Assembly: GCA_019635215.1 (NCBI GenBank)
Contig: JAHBZZ010000002.1
Span: forward strand, 248,001-312,000
Length of the DNA: 64,000 nt
Direction: 5' to 3'
Origin: Nitrosomonas sp.
GTDB lineage: Bacteria; Pseudomonadota; Gammaproteobacteria; Burkholderiales; Nitrosomonadaceae
Shown: positions 51,201 to 59,238 of the stretch, in pieces
Position numbering within the stretch: position 1 is the first letter of the stretch
Layout of the letters: each line of letters begins with the position of its first letter
Notes under the pieces: model-generated
Seen by the model: the letters and a program-made list of their open reading frames with translations, nothing else
The model's database searches: none
Told to the model about the DNA's origin: nothing
Made by a program: the position numbers and the translations under genes

Positions 51201-51819
51201 AATCCAGTTTGGCGGGTGATTTGAACAAAATGCCGTCCTGCGTGTGTACCTGACCATCAGGCGTTCTCAACGCCCAAGCGGCATAGTGCAGCGCTTTTTT
51301 CAAACACGCCTCATTCGCGGCCTCATCTTCCATCCATTGTGTGACATAAGTGGCGAACACCAGCTCCGAAAATGGTGTACCAAATTCAGCGGCTAGTTCT
51401 TTCTCCAAAGCCGGACCGTCAATTCCAGTCAGTTCATCCGCGCTGACTTTACTTTTTGCACGCCGCTGAACAAATTGTCGTTTACAGAAATAGAGCGGTG
51501 CCAGCTCATGATGTTTTGCCGACAATGCTTTGATTTCATTTTCGATATGAAACAATTTTGCAATAAAATCATCCAGCCACGGCGCGATTTCAATCAACAA
51601 TGCCGACTCATCTTTGGGTTGCAGAATATCCGGTTGTGCACGCGCAATTCTCAGTTTCTCGCACAACGATACATCACCTTCATTGAGATAATCCAAAAAT
51701 GTCTGATCCAGCTTGAATAAACCATCGCGCCGATACAGATCGGACACCGTCATGTTAAATCGGAAATCCGGAACGCGAACAGCTGATCGATTAAGGAATA
51801 TTGAATCCAAAGTTGTCAT
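48280..51819 (-). CDS. Large iron-sulfur flavoprotein oxidoreductase: GltD/NfnB-like unit fused to an FNR/NfnA-like unit
   Basis: A 1179-residue soluble protein. Residues 1-245 are of unknown fold. An iron-sulfur region follows, with C254-x2-C257-x7-C265, a lone Cys near 302, and C326, C334, C337, C341 in a GltD-type arrangement. An NAD(P)/FAD amine-dehydrogenase-like region follows, with GMGPAG near 398 and VIGGGLTAID near 575, as in GltD and NfnB. From about 865 a ferredoxin-NADP-reductase-like domain appears (PGQFYRFQ; ILVGGGLGNAVL near 973), ending with C1112-x5-C1118-x2-C1121-x17-C1139, a PyrK/NfnA-like [2Fe-2S] motif. It may exchange electrons between pyridine nucleotides and a carrier, as a one-chain Nfn-like enzyme. 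That is inference; the substrate is unknown. The nearest genes are the sulfate assimilation genes, 95 bp upstream. An AT-rich -10-like TATAAT lies at 51854-51859 but has no good -35. Confidence 0.82.
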   Translation of the reverse strand: MTTLDSIFLNRSAVRVPDFRFNMTVSDLYRRDGLFKLDQTFLDYLNEGDVSLCEKLRIARAQPDILQPKDESALLIEIAPWLDDFIAKLFHIENEIKALSAKHHELAPLYFCKRQFVQRRAKSKVSADELTGIDGPALEKELAAEFGTPFSELVFATYVTQWMEDEAANEACLKKALHYAAWALRTPDGQVHTQDGILFKSPAKLDFQHLLTLETDESNGFPLHRLGHLRQRNGFALTDQGTDLVGALDEANYCIWCHEQGKDSCSKGLRDKPKSADEPAPFKKSELGALLAGCPLEERISEFHKLKTQGVAVGSLAMIVLDNPMCAGTGHRICNDCMKSCIYQKQDPVDIPQAETRTLKDVLALPWGYEIYSLLTRWNPLNLRRPVPKPLSGKKVLVVGMGPAGYTLAHHLMNEGHTVVGIDGLKIEPLPEHLSGVDMRGGRVPFEAIYDANDLEESLDERMPGGFGGVAEYGITVRWNKNFLKLIRLLLERRDQFALFGGVRFGGTLTTDDAFAMGFDHVALAAGAGKPTVLDLPNGLARGVRAASDFLMALQLTGAAQRDSIANMQLRLPVIVIGGGLTAIDTATEALAYYPVQVEKFLQRYELLSAVQGEAAIRAIWDEEEVEIAGEFLRHARTIRAERAAAASEGREADILSLLQSWGGATIAYRKRLIDSPSYTLNHEEVEKALEEGIWFAEGLTPSRVNVDQWDHVRSVHFIVQKRDDTGNWNTAAEVELPARALLVAAGTQPNTVLAREDENTYRLDGRYFAACDEEGKPVKPAYGNPKSGTASVLLSYYKDAQDGRFISFFGDLHPSYSGNVVKAMSSAKQGYPVVDHVLGKIEPFSEKTAEQFFSVFNQQLRPTVHKVERLTPNIVEVVVHAPLAAERFHPGQFYRFQNYASLAPVVNDTRLAMEGIALTGASVDISQGLVSLIALEMGGSADLCTLLKPGEPVILMGPTGTPTEIESGETVILVGGGLGNAVLFSIGAAARAAGSRVLYFAGYKKLVDRYKVAEIEAAADTVVWCCDEAPGFQPDRPGDKQFVGNIVEAMAAYGNGQLGDQPVPMVEADRIIAIGSDRMMAAVGAARYDRLKPYLKAGHFAIGSINSPMQCMMKEICAQCLQPHKDPQTGEVTYVFSCFNQDQPLDQVDFAGLASRLRQNTVQEKLTGRWIKRCLERE

Positions 51820-51914
51820 AGGTTAATAAGATTTATATTACGAGAATAAAATGATTATAGGATCACGAATTTATGGAAAAACTGATAACCTCCAGGCCTG
51901 ACGGCACGCTTGAA

Positions 51915-53198
51915 TTAATTCCCTGAAGTGCAAATCATGCCAGCTGCAACAGTATTATTGCTGCTTTCATCAATCACAATAAAACAACCCGTAGCCCTGT
52001 TCCGTAAATAATCATCACATACGAGCGGCTGCTGAACTTTAATACCGACACGTGCAATATCATTCATCTTCAATTGTTCAACCGGCTCATGCTTCATGGT
52101 GTTAACGTCAACGCGATAATCAATCCTGCCAATTCCTGCTTTGACGACCCGGGTCGTATGTTTAATCAGATATTTGCGCGCTGGATCAAGCGGCTGTTCC
52201 GACAACCAACATAACATTGCATCAAAACCCTTAGTGACCTGCGGAATATCCCCGGTTTTTACCAGCGTATCACCGCGCGAAATATCAAGATGATCTTCGA
52301 TGGTCAACGTGACCGATTGCGGTGCATCCGCTTCATGGATATGACCTTCGTATAAAACGATTTCCTTAATACGCGAATTTAACCCTGACGGCAACAAAGT
52401 TACTGCATCGCCAACACGGATAGAACCAGATTCGATCCGCCCCATATATCCTCTGAAATCGTGCAATTCATTCGTCTGCGGACGACATACCCACTGCACT
52501 GGAAAACGGAAGTCTTCACAGTTAACATCATGGCTGATCGAAATATTTTCCAGCAGATCCATCAGTGTCGTGCCTTTATACCAGTTCAGCTTATCGCCGC
52601 GTTCGACGACCATATCGCCAAGTAATGCCGACATTGGAATAAAATCGATATGATGCACGTTGAGTCTTTCCGCAAAAGCGGAAAAATCCTTGCAGATATC
52701 ATCGAATACAGATTGTGAATAATCAACCAGATCCATCTTGTTAACGGCAACGACCAGGTGTGGAATACCGACCAGACTGGCCAGATACGCATGACGGCGC
52801 GATTGCGTCAGAACCCCTTTACGCGCATCGATAAGAATAATTGCCAGATTGGCTGTCGAAGCCCCTGTCACCATATTCCGCGTATACTGTTCATGCCCGG
52901 GCGTATCCGCAATAATAAACTTGCGTCTGGGTGTCGCAAAATAACGATAAGCAACATCAATGGTGATACCCTGCTCCCGCTCGGCCTGCAACCCATCCGT
53001 CAACAGCGACAAATCAACACCTTCCATGCCGCGTCTGCGTGTAGTATGCGTAATCGCACTCAGTTGATCTTCAAAAATAGATTTCGAATCATGCAGCAAA
53101 CGGCCAATCAAGGTGCTTTTTCCATCATCGACACTGCCGGCGGTTATAAAACGCAACAACTCGGCTTGTTCAAACGGAATTTTTTCGACTTCTGACAT
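51915..53198 (-). CDS. cysN: Sulfate adenylyltransferase subunit CysN (GTPase)
   Basis: A 427-residue EF-Tu-like GTPase that powers APS formation by CysD. Motifs: AGSVDDGKSTLIGRLL (G1), EREQGITIDVAYRYF (G2), IADTPGHEQYTRNMVTG (G3), and NKMDLVDYSQSVF (G4). It ends in a beta-barrel region. It is shorter than E. coli CysN (475) and has no APS kinase (CysC) domain fused at the end, as some bacteria have. An AAGGA ribosome-binding site lies 6 bases before the ATG. cysD precedes it by 130 bp on the same strand. Confidence 0.96.
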   Translation of the reverse strand: MSEVEKIPFEQAELLRFITAGSVDDGKSTLIGRLLHDSKSIFEDQLSAITHTTRRRGMEGVDLSLLTDGLQAEREQGITIDVAYRYFATPRRKFIIADTPGHEQYTRNMVTGASTANLAIILIDARKGVLTQSRRHAYLASLVGIPHLVVAVNKMDLVDYSQSVFDDICKDFSAFAERLNVHHIDFIPMSALLGDMVVERGDKLNWYKGTTLMDLLENISISHDVNCEDFRFPVQWVCRPQTNELHDFRGYMGRIESGSIRVGDAVTLLPSGLNSRIKEIVLYEGHIHEADAPQSVTLTIEDHLDISRGDTLVKTGDIPQVTKGFDAMLCWLSEQPLDPARKYLIKHTTRVVKAGIGRIDYRVDVNTMKHEPVEQLKMNDIARVGIKVQQPLVCDDYLRNRATGCFIVIDESSNNTVAAGMICTSGN

Positions 53199-53328
53199 TT
53201 GGATTCCTTCTGGAAATTCATTCCACCGCTATTGAATACAGTACTGGGTTAAAAAAACGAATAACGGATTCTCGATTGACCGTAAGCGCGGTGATTTCTC
53301 AGTCAACTGCTGAATCACAAAAAACAAA

Positions 53329-54234
53329 TCAGAAATAACCCTCTTTCTTGCGCAATTCCATTGAGGCTTCCGAAGTCTGATCGTCCATACGTGTGGCACC
53401 ACGTTCTGTGATGCGCGTCATCGCCGTTTCCGCAATAATATCTTCGACAGTGGCGGCATTCGATGCCACAGGACAGGTACAGCTCATATCACCGACAGTG
53501 CGAAAACGCACAACCATTCTTTCGGCCTGTTCGCCCGATTTAGGTTGCACCAGATGAGACACTGGCAACAACCCCGCCTCCCGGCGGATAACTTCACGTT
53601 CGTGGGCAAAATAGATTTCCGGAACTTCCAGTTTCTCGCGCGCAATGTATTCCCAGACATCCAGTTCAGTCCAATTGCTGATGGGAAAAACACGAATATT
53701 CTCACCCGGATGCGTTCGGGTGTTATATAAATCCCACAGTTCGGGCCGCTGATTTTTCGGATCCCATTGACCAAATTCATCGCGAAAAGAAAAAATGCGC
53801 TCCTTGGCGCGCGCCTTTTCCTCGTCTCTGCGTGCACCACCAATACAGGCATCAAAACTGAATTCAGCAATAGCATCCAGCAAAGTAACCGATTGAAATG
53901 GATTGCGGCTTTGTGTTTCTGACCGCAGAACAATTCTGCCTTTTTTGATCGAATCCTCAAGGCTGCGTACAATCAGACGTTCACCGAGCTCTTCAACGCG
54001 GTGGTCGCGGAACGCGATTACTTCCGGAAAATTATGCTCGGTATCGATATGCATTAATGGAAATGGAAAACGACCGGGCCGGAACGCTTTTTCAGCCAAG
54101 CGTAACAAAACGATTGAATCCTTACCTCCCGAAAATAATAACACCGGATTGGCGCATTCCGCCGCGACTTCTCGCATGATATGAACGGACTCACTTTCCA
54201 GTGCATCAAGATGGGTGAAGGGGCGATTACTCAT
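53329..54234 (-). CDS. cysD: Sulfate adenylyltransferase subunit CysD
   Basis: A 301-residue ATP-pyrophosphatase-like enzyme making APS from ATP and sulfate with CysN. The PP-loop is LLFSGGKDSIVLL near 33-45. IGGARRDEEKARAKERIFSFRDEFGQWDPKNQRPELW, WTELDVWEYIAREKLEVP and the cysteine-containing TVGDMSCTCPVASNA near 247-261 are family signatures. Normal length (E. coli 302). It lies 80 bp after cysH. Confidence 0.97.
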   Translation of the reverse strand: MSNRPFTHLDALESESVHIMREVAAECANPVLLFSGGKDSIVLLRLAEKAFRPGRFPFPLMHIDTEHNFPEVIAFRDHRVEELGERLIVRSLEDSIKKGRIVLRSETQSRNPFQSVTLLDAIAEFSFDACIGGARRDEEKARAKERIFSFRDEFGQWDPKNQRPELWDLYNTRTHPGENIRVFPISNWTELDVWEYIAREKLEVPEIYFAHEREVIRREAGLLPVSHLVQPKSGEQAERMVVRFRTVGDMSCTCPVASNAATVEDIIAETAMTRITERGATRMDDQTSEASMELRKKEGYF

Positions 54235-54314
54235 ACTTTTTCTCTCTACTTACAAAAAACCAGCAATGCATCAATTCTGCTGATAGCCAAATAACCTCAA
54301 AATCTGAACCATTT

Positions 54315-55013
54315 TTATTTGATCGGAATAACATTATTGGTATGTAATCCGCATTCCTTACCTTCCGGTGCTTCCCACCACCAGCGTCCGGAACGGATAT
54401 CCTCACCCGGTGTAATGGCACGCGTGCACGGCGCACAACCGATGCTTGGATAAAACCGGTCATGCAGCTTGTTGTACGGAACGTCATTCGCTCTGAGATA
54501 CACCCACACTTCATCATTGCTCCAATCGAGCAACGGATTGATTTTCTGCATCCGGTTATTGATATCATAGGCCGACACTTTCAGATCTACGCGTGTTGCC
54601 ATCTGTTCACGCCGCATTCCCGTAATCCAGGCGCGTTTACCGTACAACGCGCGGCGCAGTGGCTCAACTTTGCGTATGTGGCAACAGGCTTTACGCAGTT
54701 CAACACTCTCGTAAAAACCATTGACACCATGTGCAGCAACATATTCCTCAATCTGTTTGACATTCGGAAAATAAATACGCAGCGGTGTTTTATAGCGATT
54801 GCGAACCGTATGCATCAAATCATAAGTTTCCTGCGGCAGCCGTCCGGTATCAAGGCTGAACATTTCAATGTCAAACTGGTACTTATCAATCAGGTCGGTC
54901 AAGACCATATCTTCGGCACCCAGACTGTTGGCAAATGCAACCGGCGCGTAGTCACGGATTGTTTCAGTCAGCAGCGTCACAACCTGCTCGATCTTTTCCG
55001 ATAAATCAGTCAT
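54315..55013 (-). CDS. cysH: Assimilatory APS reductase (CysH family, iron-sulfur type)
   Basis: A 232-residue reductase. It carries both cysteine pairs, C110-C111 and C193-C196 (GCAPCTR), which bind a [4Fe-4S] cluster in APS reductases and are absent in PAPS reductases such as E. coli CysH. It also has the catalytic C221 in KECGLH. The sulfate route here therefore runs APS to sulfite directly, without APS kinase, and none is present. The frame opens at GTG 55031, but ATG at 55013 gives the usual start; it overlaps the DUF934 gene end by 8 bp. Confidence 0.93.
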   Translation of the reverse strand: MTDLSEKIEQVVTLLTETIRDYAPVAFANSLGAEDMVLTDLIDKYQFDIEMFSLDTGRLPQETYDLMHTVRNRYKTPLRIYFPNVKQIEEYVAAHGVNGFYESVELRKACCHIRKVEPLRRALYGKRAWITGMRREQMATRVDLKVSAYDINNRMQKINPLLDWSNDEVWVYLRANDVPYNKLHDRFYPSIGCAPCTRAITPGEDIRSGRWWWEAPEGKECGLHTNNVIPIK

Positions 55014-55542
55014 CTTGCAAACCTGCAGCACTTTTTCCCTGCCGCACTACACGGCGGAATAACGGCTGCTTCTGGTCAAACGAAATCTGATAAACCTCTG
55101 AGAAATCGTCCAGACCTTTCAGTGCATCATCAATCTTACGGTCCGGTCGAGGCTCAAACACATCAAAGCCGACACGCCGCAAATAAAACAGCTGATCGCG
55201 CAACACATCACCAATAGCGCGCAATTCACCCGAATACTCTAAACGGGCCCGCAAATTATAGGCAATCGAATAACCCCGACCATCCGAGAATTTAGGAAAA
55301 TCAACAGCGATCACTGTAAATCTATGTACATCTTCCGCCAGATCCTCAGGACGCTCATCGCTAGCAAACCAGACACCGATGTCATTACGCTGCAGCAAAG
55401 TGGCACGCTGTGCGAGCCAGACTTTAAACGGTACAATTATTTTGCCATCCGGAACCATTGTCGTTTCTGGCGTCTCTTGATCACGCAACCGCAACACCTG
55501 CCAGTCATCTCCAACGATTGTTCTATCTCTAATAATCATCAT
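55006..55542 (-). CDS. DUF934 family protein of the sulfite reductase operon
   Basis: A 178-residue protein of the DUF934 family, which is found next to the cysI-like sulfite reductase and cysH in many betaproteobacteria. Family segments: MIIRDRTIVGDDWQVLR at the N-terminus, ERPEDLAEDVHRFTVIAVDFPKFSDGRGYSIAYNLRAR near 65-103, and the C-terminal VGFDVFEPRPDRKIDDALKGLDDFSEVYQ. No known cofactor motif or catalytic residue is obvious. The conserved position suggests an accessory role in sulfite reduction; this is an inference from context. It starts 3 bp after the cysI stop. Confidence 0.9.
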   Translation of the reverse strand: MMIIRDRTIVGDDWQVLRLRDQETPETTMVPDGKIIVPFKVWLAQRATLLQRNDIGVWFASDERPEDLAEDVHRFTVIAVDFPKFSDGRGYSIAYNLRARLEYSGELRAIGDVLRDQLFYLRRVGFDVFEPRPDRKIDDALKGLDDFSEVYQISFDQKQPLFRRVVRQGKSAAGLQDD

Positions 55543-55545
55543 AAA

Positions 55546-57291
55546 TTAGAACCGTGGCGAATAAAATGGAACGGCATGCTGCGCCGGTATTAGCGTATTT
55601 TTGTCATCCGATTTAACCAGTTCATCCGGAAAATCCGTTGCGTAAACATGGTCTTTGAACGGTACATGCCCAATTCTGCGCACCACATCAATAAAGCGCT
55701 CACCTTCATCGGCACGCTCACGCAAGTAGACCTGCAGAATGCGGTCAATCGCTTCGGGTACTTGATTGAATATAAGCGACGGCCCGAGGATCTTGCCTAA
55801 TGAACAATCATTGCCTTCAGCGCCGCCGATAGAAATCTGATACCACTCCTCGTGATTTTTTTTCTCGACACCGGTTATGCCGATATTGCCGATATGATGC
55901 TGCCCGCAGGCATTCATGCATCCAGATATATTCAAGGTAATTTCACCAATATCATATTGAAAATCAAGATTCTCAAAACGCTCCGCAATTAATTTGGATA
56001 AAGGAATGGAGCGCGCATTGGCCAAAGTGCAGAATTCAGCGCCCGGGCAACTGATGATATCCGTCAACATGCCAATATTAGGTGAAGCCAGCTCCAGCTT
56101 GGTTAATTCATGCCATAGCGCAATCAAATCAGTCTGTTTGATATCTGCAAAAACCAGATTCTGCTTATGCGTGATCCGCATCTCCCCGAAACTATAACGA
56201 TCCGCCAGGTCTGCCACGGCATCCATTTGTTCATGCGTCACATCGCCTGGTGCATTGCCAGGTTTTTTCACTGACAAAACGACAATCGCATATCCGGGCA
56301 CACGATGCGGCCTCACATTATGTTTCATCCAGTGCGAGAAGTTACGGTTATCCGCCATGAACGCCTTGAGACTGGAGTCGTTTCCGGCCAATACTTCATA
56401 TTCCGGATCCGTGAAAAAACTTGACATACGATCAACTTCTTCACGGGTTAAAGTACCAGGGCCATTTTTCAGATCAGCCCAATCTTCTTCAACCAGACGC
56501 TTGAATTCCTCAATCCCCAACGCCTTGACCAGTATCTTAATACGTGCCTTATGCTTATTGTCGCGGCGACCGAGCTGATTGTATATCCGCAAAATCGATT
56601 CTACATAAGTCAGCACATGCGGCCACGGCAGAAATTCACAAATTTCGCTGCCGATGATCGGTGTTCTTCCAAGCCCCCCACCCACAAAAACACGAAAACC
56701 AACCTCACCTTGTGCATTCTTTGTTACAGACAAACCAATGTCATGCGCAAGAATAGCAGCGCGATCTTCCTTTGCACCACTGATGGCAATTTTGAATTTA
56801 CGTGGCAGATAGGCAAATTCAGGATGAAATGTACTCCATTGACGCAGAATCTCCGCATACGGACGCGGATCGACGATTTCGTCGTGGGCCACGCCGAAAA
56901 ATTCATCCGATGTAATATTACGGACACAGTTGCCTGATGTTTGAATGGCATGCATTTGTACTGATGCCAGATCGGCAAGTATATCCGGGGTCTCCTCGAG
57001 TTTCAGCCAATTAAACTGGATATTCTGGCGTGTTGTGAAATGGCCATAACCACGGTCATATTTACGCGCGATATGGGCAAACATACGCATCTGTCTTGAA
57101 GAAATCAAACCATAAGGAACAGCAATGCGCAACATGTAACCATGAATCTGCATGTAAAGGCCGTTTTGCAATCTTAAAGGCAGAAACTCCGTTTCCGTTA
57201 ATTCGTTAGATAAACGCCTACGCACCTGATCCCGATATTGTGCAACGCGCTCATCGATCATTCGTTGATCATATTCGTCATAACAATACAT
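55546..57291 (-). CDS. cysI: Siroheme [4Fe-4S] nitrite/sulfite reductase, hemoprotein type
   Basis: A 581-residue reductase with two ferredoxin-like half-domains (HFTTRQNIQFNWLKLEE near 84-100) and the siroheme-iron-sulfur motifs CPGAEFC and CMNACGQHH near residues 417 and 465. It reduces sulfite to sulfide (or possibly nitrite) with six electrons. In the context of cysH and cysD, sulfite is the likely substrate. The frame starts at a GTG at 57321, but ATG at 57291 has a GGGAG ribosome-binding site 8 bases upstream and is chosen. A partner electron donor subunit such as CysJ is not in the window; ferredoxin or the nearby flavoprotein could supply electrons. Confidence 0.94.
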   Translation of the reverse strand: MYCYDEYDQRMIDERVAQYRDQVRRRLSNELTETEFLPLRLQNGLYMQIHGYMLRIAVPYGLISSRQMRMFAHIARKYDRGYGHFTTRQNIQFNWLKLEETPDILADLASVQMHAIQTSGNCVRNITSDEFFGVAHDEIVDPRPYAEILRQWSTFHPEFAYLPRKFKIAISGAKEDRAAILAHDIGLSVTKNAQGEVGFRVFVGGGLGRTPIIGSEICEFLPWPHVLTYVESILRIYNQLGRRDNKHKARIKILVKALGIEEFKRLVEEDWADLKNGPGTLTREEVDRMSSFFTDPEYEVLAGNDSSLKAFMADNRNFSHWMKHNVRPHRVPGYAIVVLSVKKPGNAPGDVTHEQMDAVADLADRYSFGEMRITHKQNLVFADIKQTDLIALWHELTKLELASPNIGMLTDIISCPGAEFCTLANARSIPLSKLIAERFENLDFQYDIGEITLNISGCMNACGQHHIGNIGITGVEKKNHEEWYQISIGGAEGNDCSLGKILGPSLIFNQVPEAIDRILQVYLRERADEGERFIDVVRRIGHVPFKDHVYATDFPDELVKSDDKNTLIPAQHAVPFYSPRF

Positions 57292-57371
57292 TTCTAAATC
57301 TCCCGTATCTTCAGTTTGCACTTACCTCAATTCGAAAAACGCGTTTGGCCGTCACGGTCGATGATTATAAT

Positions 57372-57608
57372 TTAAGTTTGGTTCTCGGTTTTGGTGTAAT
57401 ACTTGGAAACTGGCAATAATTTTGCCGCATCCAGCGGAAACTTGGCGCCATACTTGATAATATGATCGACATCGTCGTCTTCATCATGTCTCAGTGCCAT
57501 ACCGATATAGGCAAAATCACCTTTTTCACCGACTACAATACCGATTCTTCCACCACACCCATTAAACCAGGTCACTTGCTTCGGTTTATTCTCTTCATTT
57601 GTGCTCAT
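57372..57608 (-). CDS. Small unknown protein upstream of the sulfite reductase gene
   Basis: A 78-residue acidic protein I do not recognise. It is probably the first gene of the cys operon, 80 bp before cysI. Support: an AGGA ribosome-binding site 9 bases before the ATG, and a globular-looking composition with the segment TWFNGCGGRIGIVVGEKGDFAYIG and an acidic EDDDVD run. It has one Cys near residue 18 and no signal peptide or membrane segment. The tail PVSKYYTKTENQT is polar. Function unknown; operon position suggests a link to sulfur assimilation. Confidence 0.7.
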   Translation of the reverse strand: MSTNEENKPKQVTWFNGCGGRIGIVVGEKGDFAYIGMALRHDEDDDVDHIIKYGAKFPLDAAKLLPVSKYYTKTENQT

Positions 57609-58245
57609 AAAAATTAATCCTCAGTTTGGTGTTTGATGGACCTATTGCACAATCCACATTACCCAGAATGTCAAATTGCCGTATTGATCTTTTTTTACAC
57701 CTGAACCATCTTTTCGATTTTAAAACAGCTGGCTTTATACAGCTTTAATGCAAATTAGTCCAATACACACACTCAAAAATTGCAGGCACCCTAAAAATAC
57801 TTGCACTTTCCATCAAGAGAGACGACAGGTCATGCACACAAAAAAACAATTTCGCTTGCCTTCCGCCGGATCAGCGGTGATCAATGATCACAGCACGCCT
57901 GCTTACACGGCTCCGATCGCTTCTTAAATATTGCAATTCTACCAAAAACCCGACACACCACTATTCCGGCCAACCGATTACTACCGGTATAACAGAAAAT
58001 CATGATTATAATCATCAATGCACTATCATATTTCCAACCATCAGAAAGTATTTGATCGACCTTGGCATGATTTTCAGTCAAAAGTATTCGCTAACAAAAG
58101 AACCTTAATTCACCACAAAATCAGAAACAAATTAATCCCTGATACGTATTCGCTTAAAAAGGACGCATGTTAGCAAATCTAGTATATAATCCAAAATAAT
58201 ATTATATTAATTTCTTATAATATAAAGTTATTATACTTAATATCA
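57609..58245. promoter_or_regulatory. 637-bp divergent region between the cys operon and cysB, with inverted repeats
   Basis: No supported gene lies here (a 74-codon frame at 57884 is spurious). Three perfect inverted repeats stand out: GTGATC-AAT-GATCAC (57877-57891), the 14-bp palindrome ATGATTATAATCAT (58002-58015), and ATATTATA-n9-TATAATAT (58199-58223), 22 bp before the cysB ATG. LysR proteins bind imperfect palindromes of the T-N11-A type in such regions, so these are candidate sites for CysB autocontrol and cys operon control. The last 60 bp are very AT-rich and contain TATAAT at 58185-58190. Confidence 0.5.
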
Positions 58246-59175
58246 ATGAAACTGCAGCAATTACGCTACCTATGTGAAGTGGCAAGTCAGAAATTCAACC
58301 TGTCCAAAGCCGCCCAGAAACTCCATACTTCACAGCCCGCGATCAGTAAACAAATTCAATTGCTCGAAGAGGAACTCGGCGTATCGGTATTTATCCGCAA
58401 TGGCAAACGTTTGACACAGGTAACGCCTCCCGGGCAAATCATCATTCAAATTGCGCGAAAAATACTGCAAGAAACCGAGAATCTAAAAAAAGCCGCACAA
58501 GACTATACTCACGAAACAGGCGGCACACTCACTATCGCCACGACGCACACGCAGGCACGCTATGCCTTACCTCCGGTAATCAAACGTTTTACCGCACTAC
58601 ATCCAAAAGTAAAACTCATTTTGCGTCAGGGCAGTCCGACTCAAATCTCGTCGCTGGTTACCTCGGGAGAAGCAGATATCGCCATTGCCACTGAAGCGAT
58701 AGAGCATTTTCATGAACTGATCATGTTACCTTGCTACCAATGGAACCGCTGCATTGTGACGCCGCAAAATCATGCGCTGCTAAAGGAAAAAAAACTGACA
58801 TTGGAGGCAATCAATCGATATCCCATTATTACATATGATTTCGCATTTACGGGACGCTCAAAAATCAATCAGGCATTTGAGAAAAAAGGGCTTACGCCTA
58901 ATGTCGTATTAACCGCTATTGATTCCGATGTCATTAAGACTTATGTCGAACTAGGCCTTGGTATCGGTATACTAGCCAAGATGGCTTTTGACCCAAAACG
59001 CGACAAACAACTCAGAGCCATTGATGCGGATCATCTGTTTGAGCCTAGTACTACACGCATCGGCATCAGTCGTAACAGCTATTTACAAGGCTTCGTGTTT
59101 GATTTTATCGAAATGTTTGCCCCGCACTTGGATAAAACCAGCGTTCTGGAAAAATTAAAAAACTATAGAACATAA
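58246..59175 (+). CDS. cysB: LysR family regulator, CysB-like
   Basis: A 309-residue regulator with the N-terminal winged helix-turn-helix (MKLQQLRYLCEVASQKFNLSKAAQKLHTSQPAISKQIQLLEEELG, residues 1-45) and a periplasmic-binding-like effector domain (about 90-300) with GTLTIATTHTQARYALPP, typical of CysB/Cbl. The signal is probably N-acetylserine with sulfide/thiosulfate as anti-inducer, as in enteric CysB (family knowledge). It is divergent from the cys operon, the position expected for its main target. The promoter region holds inverted repeats (see the intergenic entry). Confidence 0.92.
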   Translation: MKLQQLRYLCEVASQKFNLSKAAQKLHTSQPAISKQIQLLEEELGVSVFIRNGKRLTQVTPPGQIIIQIARKILQETENLKKAAQDYTHETGGTLTIATTHTQARYALPPVIKRFTALHPKVKLILRQGSPTQISSLVTSGEADIAIATEAIEHFHELIMLPCYQWNRCIVTPQNHALLKEKKLTLEAINRYPIITYDFAFTGRSKINQAFEKKGLTPNVVLTAIDSDVIKTYVELGLGIGILAKMAFDPKRDKQLRAIDADHLFEPSTTRIGISRNSYLQGFVFDFIEMFAPHLDKTSVLEKLKNYRT

Positions 59176-59238
59176 TCATTGTCCTATAATTCATATCTGA
59201 GCAAAGGGTATTCTTAATCAAGGCTTTTGGAGAAAATC

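Noticed and set aside
57884..58108. 74-codon plus-strand frame in the cys-cysB gap
   Set aside because: Overlaps the palindromes, no ribosome-binding site, and not protein-like.
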